NCBI GenBank assembly: GCA_964017185.1
Contig: OZ024877.1
Span: 8,960,201-9,024,200 of the forward strand
Origin: Rugalucina vietnamica
Taxonomy: Eukaryota; Mollusca; Bivalvia; Lucinida; Lucinidae
Direction: 5' to 3'
DNA: 64,000 bases
The notes under the pieces were generated by a model. The model was not told the DNA's origin. It ran no database searches and worked only from the letters and a program-made list of their open reading frames with translations. Positions 1 through 10,085 of the stretch are shown here, one piece after another (the stretch's first letter is position 1; each line of letters starts with the position of its first letter). Both the position numbers and the translations under genes were made by a program.

Positions 1-121
1 AGTCCATTCAACTGTCACCAGCAAGTCTTAATAAGTGGGATATCCTATCTACATTTTGAACAGCCATACAAATAATTGTAGACCCCCCACAGTATTTCAG
101 CTTTTCGAGTGTGACAATTAA

Positions 122-293
122 GAAATAGATCAGCTCTAGCAGTGAATTGTTGAGTAGTAATTCACTGTTTGGAGGTCAGTTGTAAAGAAGATCAAATCAC
201 GAGCGCGTAGCGCGAGTGATTTATCTTCATACAACTGACCGACAAACAGTGAATTATTACTCAACAATTCACGCACCTGAGCTGATCTATTTC
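122..293. repeat. Foldback (long inverted repeat) element
   Basis: Two long arms fold onto each other around a short GC-rich centre (GCGCGTAGCGCG, about 200-211). The outer ends match exactly: GAAATAGATCAGCTC at 122-136 is the reverse complement of 279-293. The inner arms around 143-195 and 215-272 also pair (both contain the CAGTGAATT / AATTCAC segments), with a few mismatches. This is what a non-autonomous foldback element looks like. No open frame in it looks like a real protein. Confidence 0.8.
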
Positions 294-814
294 GATTCTA
301 AAAATGTTGCTGAAACCGTCGATATCGTTCAGCTTTCCGCCATGGCATTGCAGATATCCCGCCAAATATTTGACTGTAATGCTGGTATTTACACACACTT
401 ATTATGTTTGTTGTGCGCTGAAACGACGTTTCACCGTCTAACGCTGCTTTGTGGGATAGCTGACGTCACAAATACCGCGAAGTAACGTCAAGCTTATTCG
501 CCCAGTGAAATTGTTGCACAATATAACACGTTTTTTACTATTGGCTATATAGGCGAGGTGTGTTAGAATTACGGTTTTTGGATGATTTTTGCAAGTCATA
601 GGCTTTCTGTCTGATTCTCATTTATTCTCTTGAATATTGCGTGCTTTTTATCTGGTTGATTTCCAATACGTGTAAATATAATTAAACTTCAAACTAAAAC
701 AGTATTTTCAAAATGTTTATAGACTGAGAAACATATAGTTCCTTTTTTCTTTATGTGCTGCGTACCTTGCTTAACCCTATAACAGGACAACACTATTCTT
801 CTGAATTTTACGCG

Positions 815-815
<1 letters not shown>
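294..815. other. Intergenic stretch without recognised features
   Basis: AT-rich sequence. No tRNA box, splice-site-bounded open frame or clear repeat was seen. The open frame that covers its first part starts inside the foldback arm and resembles no protein I know. Confidence 0.4.
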
Positions 816-871
<56 letters not shown>

Positions 872-873
872 GC
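816..873. repeat. (CA)n/(CG)n microsatellite
   Basis: About 40 bp of alternating CA run directly into about 16 bp of alternating CG. Alternating purine-pyrimidine of this kind is a classic Z-DNA-prone sequence. The valine/cysteine-rich open frame on the minus strand here is just the repeat translated. Confidence 0.95.
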
Positions 874-989
874 CCGAGTTTCGTAGATGACTTCATGTCG
901 CAGTGGTTCAGTCCGTCGCTACTTAAATACGTAAAATCACATGGCGAGATTAAATACGTAGTTGATATAAGACAGATACAAAATGATTT

Positions 990-1165
990 TAGGGAGCGCG
1001 GTGGCGTAGTGATAGGGCGTCGGACTCCGAATCGAGAGGTTATGGGTTCGATCCCCACAGGCGCCAACGTGTTGTGTCCTTGAGCAAGACACATTAACAC
1101 CCTACAGTACTGGTTTAACTGGTTAAAAATATTGCTTAGAAAAAAATGAAAAAAGAATAAAAACT
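990..1165 (+). mobile_element. tRNA-derived SINE
   Basis: The head at about 995-1068 is tRNA-like. It has an A box (TGGCGTAGTGA) and a B box (GGTTCGATCCC) at normal spacing, and it ends in GGCGCC, matching the 5' GGGAGCGC region poorly. A unique body follows (GTGTCCTTGAGCAAGACAC), then an A-rich tail (TTAGAAAAAAATGAAAAAAG). Head, body and A-rich tail together are typical of a SINE and not of a working tRNA gene. The tRNA of origin cannot be fixed from the decayed anticodon arm. Confidence 0.8.
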
Positions 1166-1339
1166 CAAAACCTATATGCATTGGTAAAATACATGCAGCA
1201 ATTTAACATATAAATCGTAAACAATGTTATCATTTCCCGTTTAACTGTCTGATTCTAATGGAACAATGAACCAGAAGTGGCCTTTGACACGACATGTTTA
1301 CAAAATCGCATCATTATATCAACCGTCATGTTTGCCATT

Positions 1340-1435
1340 AGAGATAGCTCTATCTATCTTCTGATACTGAGTCGATCAATTTCTGATCATCACCTCAGGT
1401 GTGGGGTGGGTGGCTAAATTTAGAATTTAGTCAAG
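1340..1435. repeat. Dispersed repeat, copy 1 (pair with 54590-54675)
   Basis: The segment around CTGAGTCGATCAATTTCTG followed by a CACCTCAGGTGTGGGGTGG-like stretch recurs near 54605-54675 in the same orientation with a few differences. No coding potential. The family is not recognised. Confidence 0.7.
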
Positions 1436-1546
1436 GGAAAAGAAAACATTTGGGGTGGACCATTAAAACTATTTACAAGATATAGATGAGAGGCATACTA
1501 AAACGCATGACTCTGGGCTAATGATTTAAATAGAAGCCTTAAATTC

Positions 1547-3829
1547 CTAAATGGTCTTAGATAGGACCACTGAGGAAGGGAGGCTATTCCAAACCGGAAT
1601 AGTTATGGGGAAAAAGGAATTTTTCAGGGCATCACTATAGGCAAATGGTCTTGTGTATTGTGATTCATGTGATGCCCGATTATGCCTTAGATTGGGTGCC
1701 GGGGTCAGGTATTTGTCTTTATCAAGAGACACTGTACCGGAGTGTATCTTGTAGAAGAAGGTTAAGGAGGACCGCTCCCTGCGAGACTCCAGGGATGGCC
1801 ACTCAAGTTCGTCTAGCATTTCACCGACGCTACTGGTGTTCCTCCATCGCCTGCAGGTCCACCGGGCAGCAGTCCTCTGCACCTTCTCCACCTTCTCAAT
1901 CTGAGTTTCATGATAGGGATGCCAAATAGGAGCTGCATACTCAAGTTGAGGCCGAACCAATGTTTTGTATGCAACTTCCTTAGTATGCCTAGGTGCCAGT
2001 GCCAAATTGAGCCGAAGAAAACCCAAAGTCTTAGTTGCCTTGCATGTAATTTTAGAAATGTGTTGACTCCAATCAAGATCATCTGTGATAGTTAAACCGA
2101 GGTATTTAGCGGACTGAACCTGTTCTAATGTTTGCTGATGCAGTGTGTAATTGAAATCTATATGCCTGCTTGGATGTAGCCGCGTCACCCTCATTGAATG
2201 ACATTTGCTAACATTGAATTTCATTTGCCAATCTATTTCCCATTTGGCCAAGTTATTCAGGTCATCTTGTAAAATTTGACAATCCAATGGTGACTTGACA
2301 TTTCTGTATAAAACACAATCATCAGCAAATAGCCGAACAGATGACCTGCTGTTGTCAGGAAGATCATTAATGAAAATAAGAAATAGGACCGGTCCTAAGA
2401 CCGATCCTTGTGGGACACCAGAAAGAACCGGGACTGGGTCTGAGGCACGGCCATCTAATACCACTTTTTGAGAGCGCTCAGAGAGCCACGAGTCGATCCA
2501 CTTATGTGTAGATCCTCTAATCCCGTAGAAGTCAAGTTTGTATAATAACCTTTTATGTGGGACCTTGTCAAAGGCCTTAGCGAAATCCATGACAATCACA
2601 TCTGTCTGCCTGTGGCCACGACCCACTGCTCGGTCCAGATTACTAACCAAATCATGATAAAACTGAACTAACTGGGTTTCGCAAGACCTTTGACTTCGGA
2701 ACCCATGTTGACAGTCAGCAAGAATGTTTTCAAGAGCCAAGTGTTTGTTTATGTTGCTGACTATTATATGCTCTAGAGTTTTGCAACAGATACAAGTAAT
2801 CGACACCGGTCGATAATTAGCTGCATCGTATTTCTCACCTTTTTTAAATACCGGGGCTACATTTGCCTGTCGCCAATCGTCTGGTACAGCACCCTGAGCA
2901 AGCGACTCATTGAAGATATAGGTCAGTACAGGAGCAATTTCAGAACTACATTCCTTCAACACCCTAGCACTCAGGCCATCTGGCCCAGGCGCCTTATGTA
3001 TATTCAAATTATTCAACAGTTTAATGACCCCTTTGGGGTCAAGTGTAATTTCACCCATAGCGGTGAAAGGACTTGTGCCTTTGGAGGGGATTTCATCATC
3101 TGATTCGCGAGTGAAGGCTGACTGAAACTGCCTATTACAAATATTAGCCTTATCCAAAGTGTCAGTCTTCAAGATACCATTTTCTCTAAGAGTATTGATC
3201 CCAGACGCGTCTTTCTTAAGGGACTTGACAAATGACCAAAACTTTTTTGCCTTTTCATTTTTTCGGGGACAATCGGGATCAGGGTTATCATTTTCAAAGG
3301 AGAAGATATTGGTAATATGCTTCCAATATTCATCTCTAATGCTCTTTTGAACATGTGCTCTGAACCGTTTATAATGGTTCTTAATGTCAGGGCTGCTTGA
3401 CTTGGGAGCACGAAAGTAAAGTTTATCACGTTTCCTTATCAAGCGTTTTATCGAGCTATCGATCCATGGTAAGCTATATTTTGTCTTGATCATTTTTGAT
3501 GGAATAAACCTTTCAATAGCCGAGAGAACCTCCGACTTAAAACTGACCCACATGTCATTGACTGACACCTGACTATGGTCAGTTGAAAGGAACGAATCCC
3601 TATAGCGCGCTAGATGGTCATGGAGACCGTCCATATCCGCTCGTTTATATAGGAAAATCTTACGCGGGGCCTGCTGAATCCGTTTAGCCTTTATGTCGTA
3701 TTCAATATAGACAATGTCATGATCTGCTTTGCCGATCGGGGGCATCCCTTTAACACGGTTAATTGGGGATGCCGAGTTAGTGAAGAGTAAATCAAGGGTC
3801 TTGTCTTCTCGGGTGTGTATATTTACCAT
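1547..3829 (-). CDS. Non-LTR retrotransposon ORF2, endonuclease C-terminus plus reverse transcriptase
   Basis: An open frame of 760 codons encoding the RT of a jockey/CR1-like LINE, which copies element RNA into DNA at a nicked target. The first ~45 residues look like the end of an APE endonuclease (TLDLLFTN, then ADHDIV where the family has SDHxxV). The RT core follows: KAPGPDGL, NYRPVSI, QHGFRSQRSCETQL, VMDFAKAFDKVPH, SGVPQGSVLGP at about 468-478 and the catalytic FADD at about 500-503. The tail has the usual YAAPIWHP and WNSLP motifs. The N-terminal nine-tenths of the endonuclease is missing, so the copy cannot move by itself. The intact frame implies a young insertion. The ATG at 3829 is simply the first in frame; reading continues upstream to a TGA near 3862. 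Confidence 0.93.
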   Translation of the reverse strand: MVNIHTREDKTLDLLFTNSASPINRVKGMPPIGKADHDIVYIEYDIKAKRIQQAPRKIFLYKRADMDGLHDHLARYRDSFLSTDHSQVSVNDMWVSFKSEVLSAIERFIPSKMIKTKYSLPWIDSSIKRLIRKRDKLYFRAPKSSSPDIKNHYKRFRAHVQKSIRDEYWKHITNIFSFENDNPDPDCPRKNEKAKKFWSFVKSLKKDASGINTLRENGILKTDTLDKANICNRQFQSAFTRESDDEIPSKGTSPFTAMGEITLDPKGVIKLLNNLNIHKAPGPDGLSARVLKECSSEIAPVLTYIFNESLAQGAVPDDWRQANVAPVFKKGEKYDAANYRPVSITCICCKTLEHIIVSNINKHLALENILADCQHGFRSQRSCETQLVQFYHDLVSNLDRAVGRGHRQTDVIVMDFAKAFDKVPHKRLLYKLDFYGIRGSTHKWIDSWLSERSQKVVLDGRASDPVPVLSGVPQGSVLGPVLFLIFINDLPDNSRSSVRLFADDCVLYRNVKSPLDCQILQDDLNNLAKWEIDWQMKFNVSKCHSMRVTRLHPSRHIDFNYTLHQQTLEQVQSAKYLGLTITDDLDWSQHISKITCKATKTLGFLRLNLALAPRHTKEVAYKTLVRPQLEYAAPIWHPYHETQIEKVEKVQRTAARWTCRRWRNTSSVGEMLDELEWPSLESRRERSSLTFFYKIHSGTVSLDKDKYLTPAPNLRHNRASHESQYTRPFAYSDALKNSFFPITIPVWNSLPSSVVLSKTI

Positions 3830-3854
3830 TTGGGAGAGGCAGTGATCCTGTATT

Positions 3855-3972
3855 ATGTATCATACATAGTTGAAGTCATGCCTTGACAGTCTATATGGTA
3901 CCAGATGTTGCATGAGTCGCAACAAATCCCGCGGTCATCCCATCCAACACTGACATCACAAATCCCGGGTTA
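3855..3972 (-). pseudogene. PHD-like zinc finger fragment of the same non-LTR element
   Basis: On the minus strand, the frame running from about 3960 down encodes a cysteine/histidine pattern ending CCDSCNIWYHIDC, typical of the PHD-like finger that many invertebrate LINEs carry near the N-terminus of an ORF. It is in a different frame from the RT ORF and lies only ~35 bp before the endonuclease C-terminal region. I read this as one large internal deletion that removed most of the endonuclease. The first cysteine of the finger is not visible in this frame (a stop lies just upstream). Confidence 0.65.
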
Positions 3973-4189
3973 ATTGCGGATGGGGGATTACTCGTTCAAT
4001 GCGAGTAGGCCTTACAAATGCTTAGCGCGAATAAAATGCCACCATTTTAACTGCTTCCAATGCAGAATTTGATTTTTTGGATACTAGTGTGTTTAACTAA
4101 GGATCGCTAGTTCAATTCTGAGCTGCCCATGCCTTTATGGTGTCGCTATAAACCGTGGCCCCGTCTTCATATGATCATACGTAGTGTCA

Positions 4190-4610
4190 CCATAAGTTTG
4201 TATAAATCATGTCGCTTTGGATAACCTTGACCTATTTTACGGTAAGGTCAACTTAGGTCGCCCATGCATTTAAAGGGGGAATTAGTTAAATGTGATTAAA
4301 TGGGACCGGTGAAAACTTGCTATGAGTATATAAATGGACATAAGATTTATGTTTATAAGGACATTTAGTCCCCAGGGGGTTGTCTGCTCCTGCCCGGAGG
4401 ATATATACATGTATATGACTATAATATTTTAACATCTTCTCTGCAACCACGTGGCCGCTCAAAGCCAAACTTCACGGAAGGGGAACGAAAGTTTGTATAA
4501 ATGGTCAAGGTAACTTGGCCAAAATGGCCGCCATGGCTATACACTACAAAAACCTTTAAAAATGTAGGGTAAGGTCAACTTAGGTTGCCTATACATCTGA
4601 AAACATAAAG
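4190..4610. repeat. Repeat pair with AGGTCAACTTAGG motif
   Basis: The segment GGTAAGGTCAACTTAGG followed by TGCCTATACAT-like or CGCCCATGCAT-like sequence occurs at about 4241-4272 and again at about 4568-4600, each after a TATAAAT...AAGGT stretch. It looks like two divergent units of one tandem or dispersed repeat. No coding capacity. Confidence 0.55.
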
Positions 4611-4740
4611 TGTGGGTATTTGTTACATATCTTACGTGTATCCACAATCTATGTTTCGAACAAATAAGAAAATATCAAAACTGTGGAACTGAAATTTTTC
4701 ATTTTTTCAACCTTAAAAACACTGTTTATTGCTTGTTAAT
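4605..4740 (+). repeat. Divergent partial copy of the palindromic element family
   Basis: Carries the right half of the family described at 34448: a stretch reading CCACAATCTATGTTT followed by AACAAATAAGAAAATA. The GC-rich palindromic centre and the left arm are missing. It is much more diverged than the four full copies. Confidence 0.55.
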
Positions 4741-5002
4741 GTTTTGTAATGCTAGCGTCATTATACAGGGCACCGTGACGACAGAACTACAAAACTTGAT
4801 CATTCTTAACCCTTCTCATACGGGCCCATCTTTGCGTCCGGAAACCAGGCAAGCATATTAGCACATAAGCTTCTTACTCAATCTAAATTCACGTAAACAA
4901 TAGATTAAATCAGTTTGTTGATTCGAGCGTTAATCCAACAGCAAAGGGCATAAGGAAACGAGACCTCAGTTTATAGTTTCATCCGACAGACTCAAGAAGA
5001 CA

Positions 5003-5069
5003 AGGATCAAACCTGCGATCCCTGGTTTACAAGGCACGTGAAATAACCACTGCACCACAGAGGCTTGTT
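5003..5069 (-). repeat. tRNA-Thr(UGU)-like SINE head or tRNA pseudogene
   Basis: Read on the minus strand: an A box (TGGTGCAGTGGTTA), an anticodon loop CTTGTAA (UGU) flanked by GTGC/ACCAGG stem remains, and a B box near GGTTTGATCC. The acceptor stem does not pair well and no T-run terminator follows at once. A SINE head or pseudogene is therefore likelier than a working tRNA gene. Confidence 0.6.
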
Positions 5070-5559
5070 TAATAGATTTTGTAAAAACTTTATCATGATA
5101 GTAATCGTACTTTCAAATCTTAAAAAGGACGAAAGAACGCATGCCCTCAACACCAACTGCACTGCTCTCGGCTTGCCAAGCAGCAATGTGGTTTGAGAAC
5201 TGATCCGGCTTGATATGATCTTTGTTTTGTCAAGGGGCCGTAGGACAAAAATTCGACAGCCAAACACAAACACACTTATATTTCCCCTGTTATATATACA
5301 TGTAATACTATTAGAATCATGAATGTCGTTTCGTTAGTTTACATATAAAAGGCCGGTAAATGGAGCACGTGAAATGACTGCGTGATATACTGTACATGAA
5401 TATGCGTATTTAGGTATTGACTATCAGTGTCAGCGCCATCGTATATGCTTGCAATACAACCAAAGTCCTTACAACAAAGATTGATGCAACATCACACAAC
5501 ATGTGATAAAACGGATTGAAACAACCTTCAACGCAGCAATATCGCTTTGGCAACAACCA

Positions 5560-5735
5560 ACCCCAAGACAATAAACTCTTCTCCCTAGGTTGCTGCCCAA
5601 TTGATCAGTCTTACAATCACAAGTGACACAAACTAAGTTCTGCTTGTGGGTGTGCAAAGTCGTTTTCTCAGAGTTCTCCCCTTTTCCCCCTGTTACTGAT
5701 TTACCCGTCTCATATGAACTAAAATAATCATGAAC
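5560..5735 (+). repeat. SINE tail, related to 8430-8620
   Basis: The stretch AGTTCTGCTTGTGGGTGTG followed by TTTTCTCAGAGTTCTCCC is the same tail as at 8430-8620, where it lies on the other strand (AGTTCTGCTTGAAGGTGTG, TTTTTCTCGGGGTACTCCC). The tRNA-like head is not recognisable here. Confidence 0.6.
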
Positions 5736-6116
5736 GGGCCGAAAATTGTATAAAAAACGAATATGACCAGAAACTAGCACAATCAGACCCTTATCTGCAA
5801 TCAAGTAACAATAGAAGGACCAAGAATCTATACAATTAAATTAACCATCCCAAGACAGACACCAGGTGGGAGAGGCACGGCGGTGCAACACATCACAAAC
5901 AATTTAACAACACGCATAAAAACAAGATAACGAGCTCTTTCCCAACAAGACCAGCGTCCATTCTGTTAAAAAGTACAATACACGAAACAATAATCTAAAG
6001 AAAATACCTGTGTTAACGTCGAGACTAAATTTAGACTGTATATACCATTATTTGTGAAACAAATGAATAATTTGTGCAGTTTGATAGAATATGTAGTGTC
6101 CGAAATTGCTTCTTTT

Positions 6117-6555
6117 TTATGTCCCAATACTCAGCTTTAAAGAGCTCAGCAACACGCTTATCAGCAACTGTCAAGTTACTTCCTTGTTTGTTTCTGTTGT
6201 CATCCGTGTGACGTGCTGGGTAAATTTTGGGAACAGATATTAACATAAACATGATTTACAATGGGCTGACTACAATCTTTGAAAGTATTCTAATCAAAAG
6301 CCAATCTTCTGGAAGAAAACATGCTATTTACTATATCTGCTGTAACCAGGGTTCAGCAAATATGACAAAAAGGACAATTTCCCAAATCTGAGCAGCAAAA
6401 CTTTCAAAGATTGTAGTCAGGAAGTTGGGGATTATGTTTTTGGTAGTAACTTTTCCTAAACTTTATCCAGCATGCCAGACGGATGAAAACGGAATCAAAC
6501 CAGGAAGTAACAATTGCCGAGCCCTCTAAAGCTGAAAGTTTGGGCATAAAACCAT
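6117..6555. repeat. Foldback element with ~160-bp imperfect arms
   Basis: The left arm contains the CAGCTTTAAAGAGCTCAGC region and ends ACAATCTTTGAAAGT at about 6271-6285. The right arm starts ACTTTCAAAGATTGTAGT at about 6390 and ends with the GAGCCCTCTAAAGCTG region. The arms are reverse complements with scattered mismatches. A third copy of one arm lies at 31775-31905 inside the 29.5-kb foldback. Confidence 0.75.
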
Positions 6556-7620
6556 CTGTTTGTGATGTTTGAATGGACCAAAAAAGAATTTTTCAAGAAG
6601 AATCAGTTTTCTTGGTAAAATTGCCATCTTTCTTTATACAGGTAAAAAATTATTCAAGTATTAGATTTTGACAATGTATAAACCCTTAAATGTTACAAGG
6701 AAACAGCGGCTTGTCACCTTAGAGAACTAAGGTGGACGTTTTAAGAAAGCGCTGTTATTCTCGGCCCTGATTGCATTGTAACAGATAGCAAAACTTCTTC
6801 GGTGTTACTCGCGCGTTTCAGAAAAAATACATTTATATTCCATATCATGCATGCATAATCTATGTAAACCATATGACGAGGAATAATGGGAGTTTAACGT
6901 GCCAATAACAATTATTAACATACTGGGCCTTGGGTTTCGCCCAAAAGACGAAGTTACGCGTAAGATTGGACGCGCGACCCGTTTTACGAGGCGACTGACT
7001 GAATCACTATGCGTCCTCTAAGGAAACTCTTTAGAAACTCATGAAAATAATATTGTGTAAGTTTGATTTTAATTATATTTTTTTAATTCAATCAGGTAAA
7101 CAGTACGCATACTATCACACATAATAAATGAGGATCAGAACGAAAGCCAAATTAATTTCCTACATCGTAACCATCGCACTCGATATGGCTGAAATACTGT
7201 TAAAAGTCTACAATAAACAAAAACAGTTGTGTGGCAAGGCATATTGAAGCTTCATGTAGGGTATTGCCTCTATCGCACTTCGTATGGCAAACAGATGACT
7301 GTCGAATGGACTCAAAACGAAACATCGACAAAATAACAGCTTGACAATCTGTTTGAAATACAAACATGTCAGAATGAATTATGTTCGCTCACGAGACAGC
7401 ACTTGAAACTGTAGTTTAACATCTAATAAATACACATATATCTGTACATGTACACTATACTATTTGATTTAGTGTCTTGTGTATAGTCCGATTTTGACCC
7501 CTGAGCCATGACCTCCAGGGCGAGTCCACTGTAATCGGTAAAGTGCGTTGAAAGTTCGTTTTTACGAAAGTAGTTACCTACCTTTGTAACAGAATATCGC
7601 TAAAACACTAATCAATCTGT
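6556..7620. other. No recognised feature
   Basis: AT-rich sequence without a convincing open frame, tRNA motif or repeat that I can match inside this window. Confidence 0.4.
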
Positions 7621-7625
7621 CCTCA

Positions 7626-7705
7626 AATACATGCAGCCGTAGCGCAGTGGATGTGATACTGGATTGCAAAGACGAAGGTCCCGGGTTCGAATCCCATGAT
7701 ACCAA
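7626..7705 (+). repeat. tRNA-Cys(GCA)-like SINE head or tRNA pseudogene
   Basis: The A box TAGCGCAGTGG and B box GGTTCGAATCC are well spaced, and the anticodon loop TTGCAAA reads GCA (Cys). The anticodon and acceptor stems are badly mispaired. This is most likely the head of a SINE or a tRNA pseudogene. Confidence 0.65.
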
Positions 7706-8212
7706 GTTTCTTTTTCGGTCAAAGAAAACCATTCTTTGAAACACATTTTTGCTTTCGATGTTTTTTAATTATTATTTAGTTTAGGATTATATCATCATTG
7801 TTTTATTTATTTTATTTCTATATTTTATTCATTTTGCAATATTGTATTCATTTCATTTCGGCAGATACAAATCAGCGAAACTTAGTCGTCCTTTGCAGTG
7901 GCTGAATCGCTGGATTCGGCCTCGGGATCGGTCTGTCCTGGGTTGAGGTCCTGGGCAAAGGTCAACTGGCTCCTGAACTTGATCGACGGCGATGTCGATT
8001 TGCCAGTATTTCTGTTCAATACCAAGGACGTGACACGTGCAGTATTCCCATTCGGCTGCTGTTATAGACTGCGTGTCTTCGCTGATCAGATTTCTGAGGT
8101 TTTCAAATCTAAAGTGAAGGTTTCGCATGGCAATGAAATTATCGGGCCTTGTTATGAGTTGTATAATTTATTACTTAAAAATATAATTTGTAAAAAAAAA
8201 TAATTAAAAAAG

Positions 8213-8292
8213 TGTCGACGCTGGGATTCGATCCCCCAACATTCGGGTTTCTAGGCAGAAGCCTAACAACCACGGCCATAGAGACTTGTATT
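8213..8292 (-). repeat. tRNA-Ser(AGA)-like sequence with pol III terminator
   Basis: On the minus strand: an A box-like TGGCCGTGGTTGTTAGG, an anticodon loop CTAGAAA (AGA, Ser), a longer variable region as in class II tRNAs, and a B box GGATCGAATCCC. A T-run (ACTTTTTTA) follows directly, as expected for a pol III terminator. The acceptor strands pair poorly, so a pseudogene is likelier than a functional tRNA-Ser. Confidence 0.6.
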
Positions 8293-8429
8293 TAGGAGTG
8301 GTAAATATAATACATTATCAAGTAATTACCGTTAAGATGATTTACCTTAAACAAGGAATGGACTAACCCTTAAAAGTACATTTACGGCTCACTGCGTGAA
8401 ATCGGACTATAGTTGTTTGAATTCAGTTT

Positions 8430-8620
8430 TACGTCCCTTTCAAGATCATTTCAGCTAATATGGAAATACCCAAACAGTAGGTGGGACGAAAACGGGAGTA
8501 CCCCGAGAAAAACCACCTGGCACACCTTCAAGCAGAACTTGGCCTGTCTCACATGTGGCCATTGTAGGGATCGAACCCACACCAGACAAAGCGGTGAGAT
8601 GATTGAGTGATTCAAGAAAC
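8430..8620 (-). mobile_element. tRNA-derived SINE (partial)
   Basis: On the minus strand a B-box-like GGTTCGATCCCTAC lies at about 8564-8577. The tail shared with 5560-5735 follows (AGTTCTGCTTGAAGGTGTG, then TTTTTCTCGGGGTACTCCC). The 5' half of the tRNA-like head is degraded. Confidence 0.6.
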
Positions 8621-8944
8621 AGCGCAGAAACAGCCCCTCGGCCATGGGGGCGGTCAGCTTATCCTGTCCACATTCTCTGTACCAGCCAGTCAGGAAATAA
8701 ATGTTGACGTTAGGATGGGTCGCGGATCCGTTCTTCTGCCGAAAATTACGACCGAGTTCCCGGCTTCAATGGGTGCAAAATCTCACTAGACAGTTTAATC
8801 CATAAATTTACGATTTTAGTGTAAAATTTGTGATTCTTGCATTTGCCAACAGATATATTTTTTTTCTTTTTCCTTTCTTTCTTTTTAATTTTCTAAGCTA
8901 TTCAGGGTCACAGGGGCGAAAAAAAAAGAAATAAAGAAAAGAAA

Positions 8945-9282
8945 AAAAAATGTTTTTGTCCTACCCGGACACGAAGCCAGGACCTTTCGGTTCTATGTCT
9001 TACATGCTACCTAGTGAGCTATGTAGATCACAGGCGCTCGACGACTGGACTGGGTGAAGTACGAGTTTGAGATGCGGGGAATCCCATGACCCCAATTAAA
9101 CTAGGACACCGCGTTTCCGACCTTGTCTATATAGTAGCCCATAGACGAGGGTTGATTGAGGATTGATAGAAAAGGTTTTAAAGGTAAAATAATTGCATGA
9201 ACATGTCGTAAGGGTCTCCAAACGGGTGAAAATGCAAAAAAAAAAAAAAAAAAAAAATGAGTCCAGTCGTCGAGCGCCTGTG
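8945..9282 (-). repeat. tRNA-like minus-strand unit plus segment with 23-bp perfect inverted ends
   Basis: Positions 9029-9051 and 9260-9282 are perfect reverse complements (core GCGCTCGACGACTGGACT). They bound about 208 bp ending in an A-run (9235-9257). To the left, the minus strand of 8945-9028 looks like a decayed tRNA (GCTCACTAGG A box, GGCTTCGTGTCC B box). One inverted end overlaps the edge of the tRNA-like unit. Confidence 0.65.
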
Positions 9283-9479
9283 TGTAGATAGGTGTCGTGG
9301 CCTAATTGTTTTTGTCGTGTCTTATTTAATTCTCCGTTTGGCTATTGGTACATTGGACTAAGTAATTCTTTATATCGCCCCTCGCCTTCATCTCAAATAT
9401 GCCCTCACGAGTCGTCGCCCATCACTTACAAAGTCGTAAACGCAAGCGCCAGCAAAATTCACGTTCAAAAGTGAAAAAT

Positions 9480-10085
9480 GTCTATTAGCAAATTATTATC
9501 GCGAAGGCCTCAGATAATATTGCAACTCTCAAAGCGATGGGATAACGGCAACCTTAATGAACTATGCTTCGAGTTTCGCATATAGCGCCATAGATGCGCA
9601 TTGAGGGCGGAAATTACATTACGTGACTAAATCTCTGACATGCACTTGTGTTCGAAGTATATTTTGAATCTCATAGCATCCTTATGTTGGATGAATGTCC
9701 CATAGAATGGAGGCATATATTGTTCTTTGAACGCATTTCTTGAATTTAAATTCTCGTTGTTCGGTATCATTTAAGGTCGTCGAAATATCACGGGGTTCTA
9801 TATGTGCAACATGTACATTTGGCTTGATACAAAGGGGTCTTGGTATTCCAAGAAAAAGTCAAAGCCCGTGTACTGGTGAACTATCCAAGGCATACCCTGC
9901 AATAGACATAAAACCCTTATCCAAGACAATTCTGTTACGGTTCTAATTGTTTTTGTTTTGGTATTGATTTTTGTGTTGTTTGCACCTAACATGTATGTAC
10001 GTTGTCATAGTTTTAGTTAAGTTTGGGTAACTAAGTGGCCTCCTATTTGGAAACAGCTGCTCACTCAGCTTACTATTTTATTTCT
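9480..10085 (+). repeat. Old dispersed repeat ending in a Naiad-like terminal fragment, copy A
   Basis: Aligns with 33808-35020 over its whole length (shared blocks: CGCATATAGCGCCATAGA, GAGGGCGGAAATT, GTTGTTCGGTATCATTTAA, AAAGGGGTCTTGGT). Its 3' part (about 9930-10085) is a divergent Naiad terminal repeat (TTTTAGTTAAGTTTGGGTAAC, AGCTGCTCACTCAGCTTAC). It lacks the two insertions present in the 34-kb copy and so shows both empty sites. Confidence 0.8.

Noticed and set aside
777-1181. 134-residue minus-strand frame
   Set aside because: It runs through a SINE and a CA/CG microsatellite and has a poly-(Val/Cys) end.
7898-8203. 101-residue plus-strand frame
   Set aside because: No recognisable domain, ends in a poly-Lys run from an A tract, and shows no splice support.
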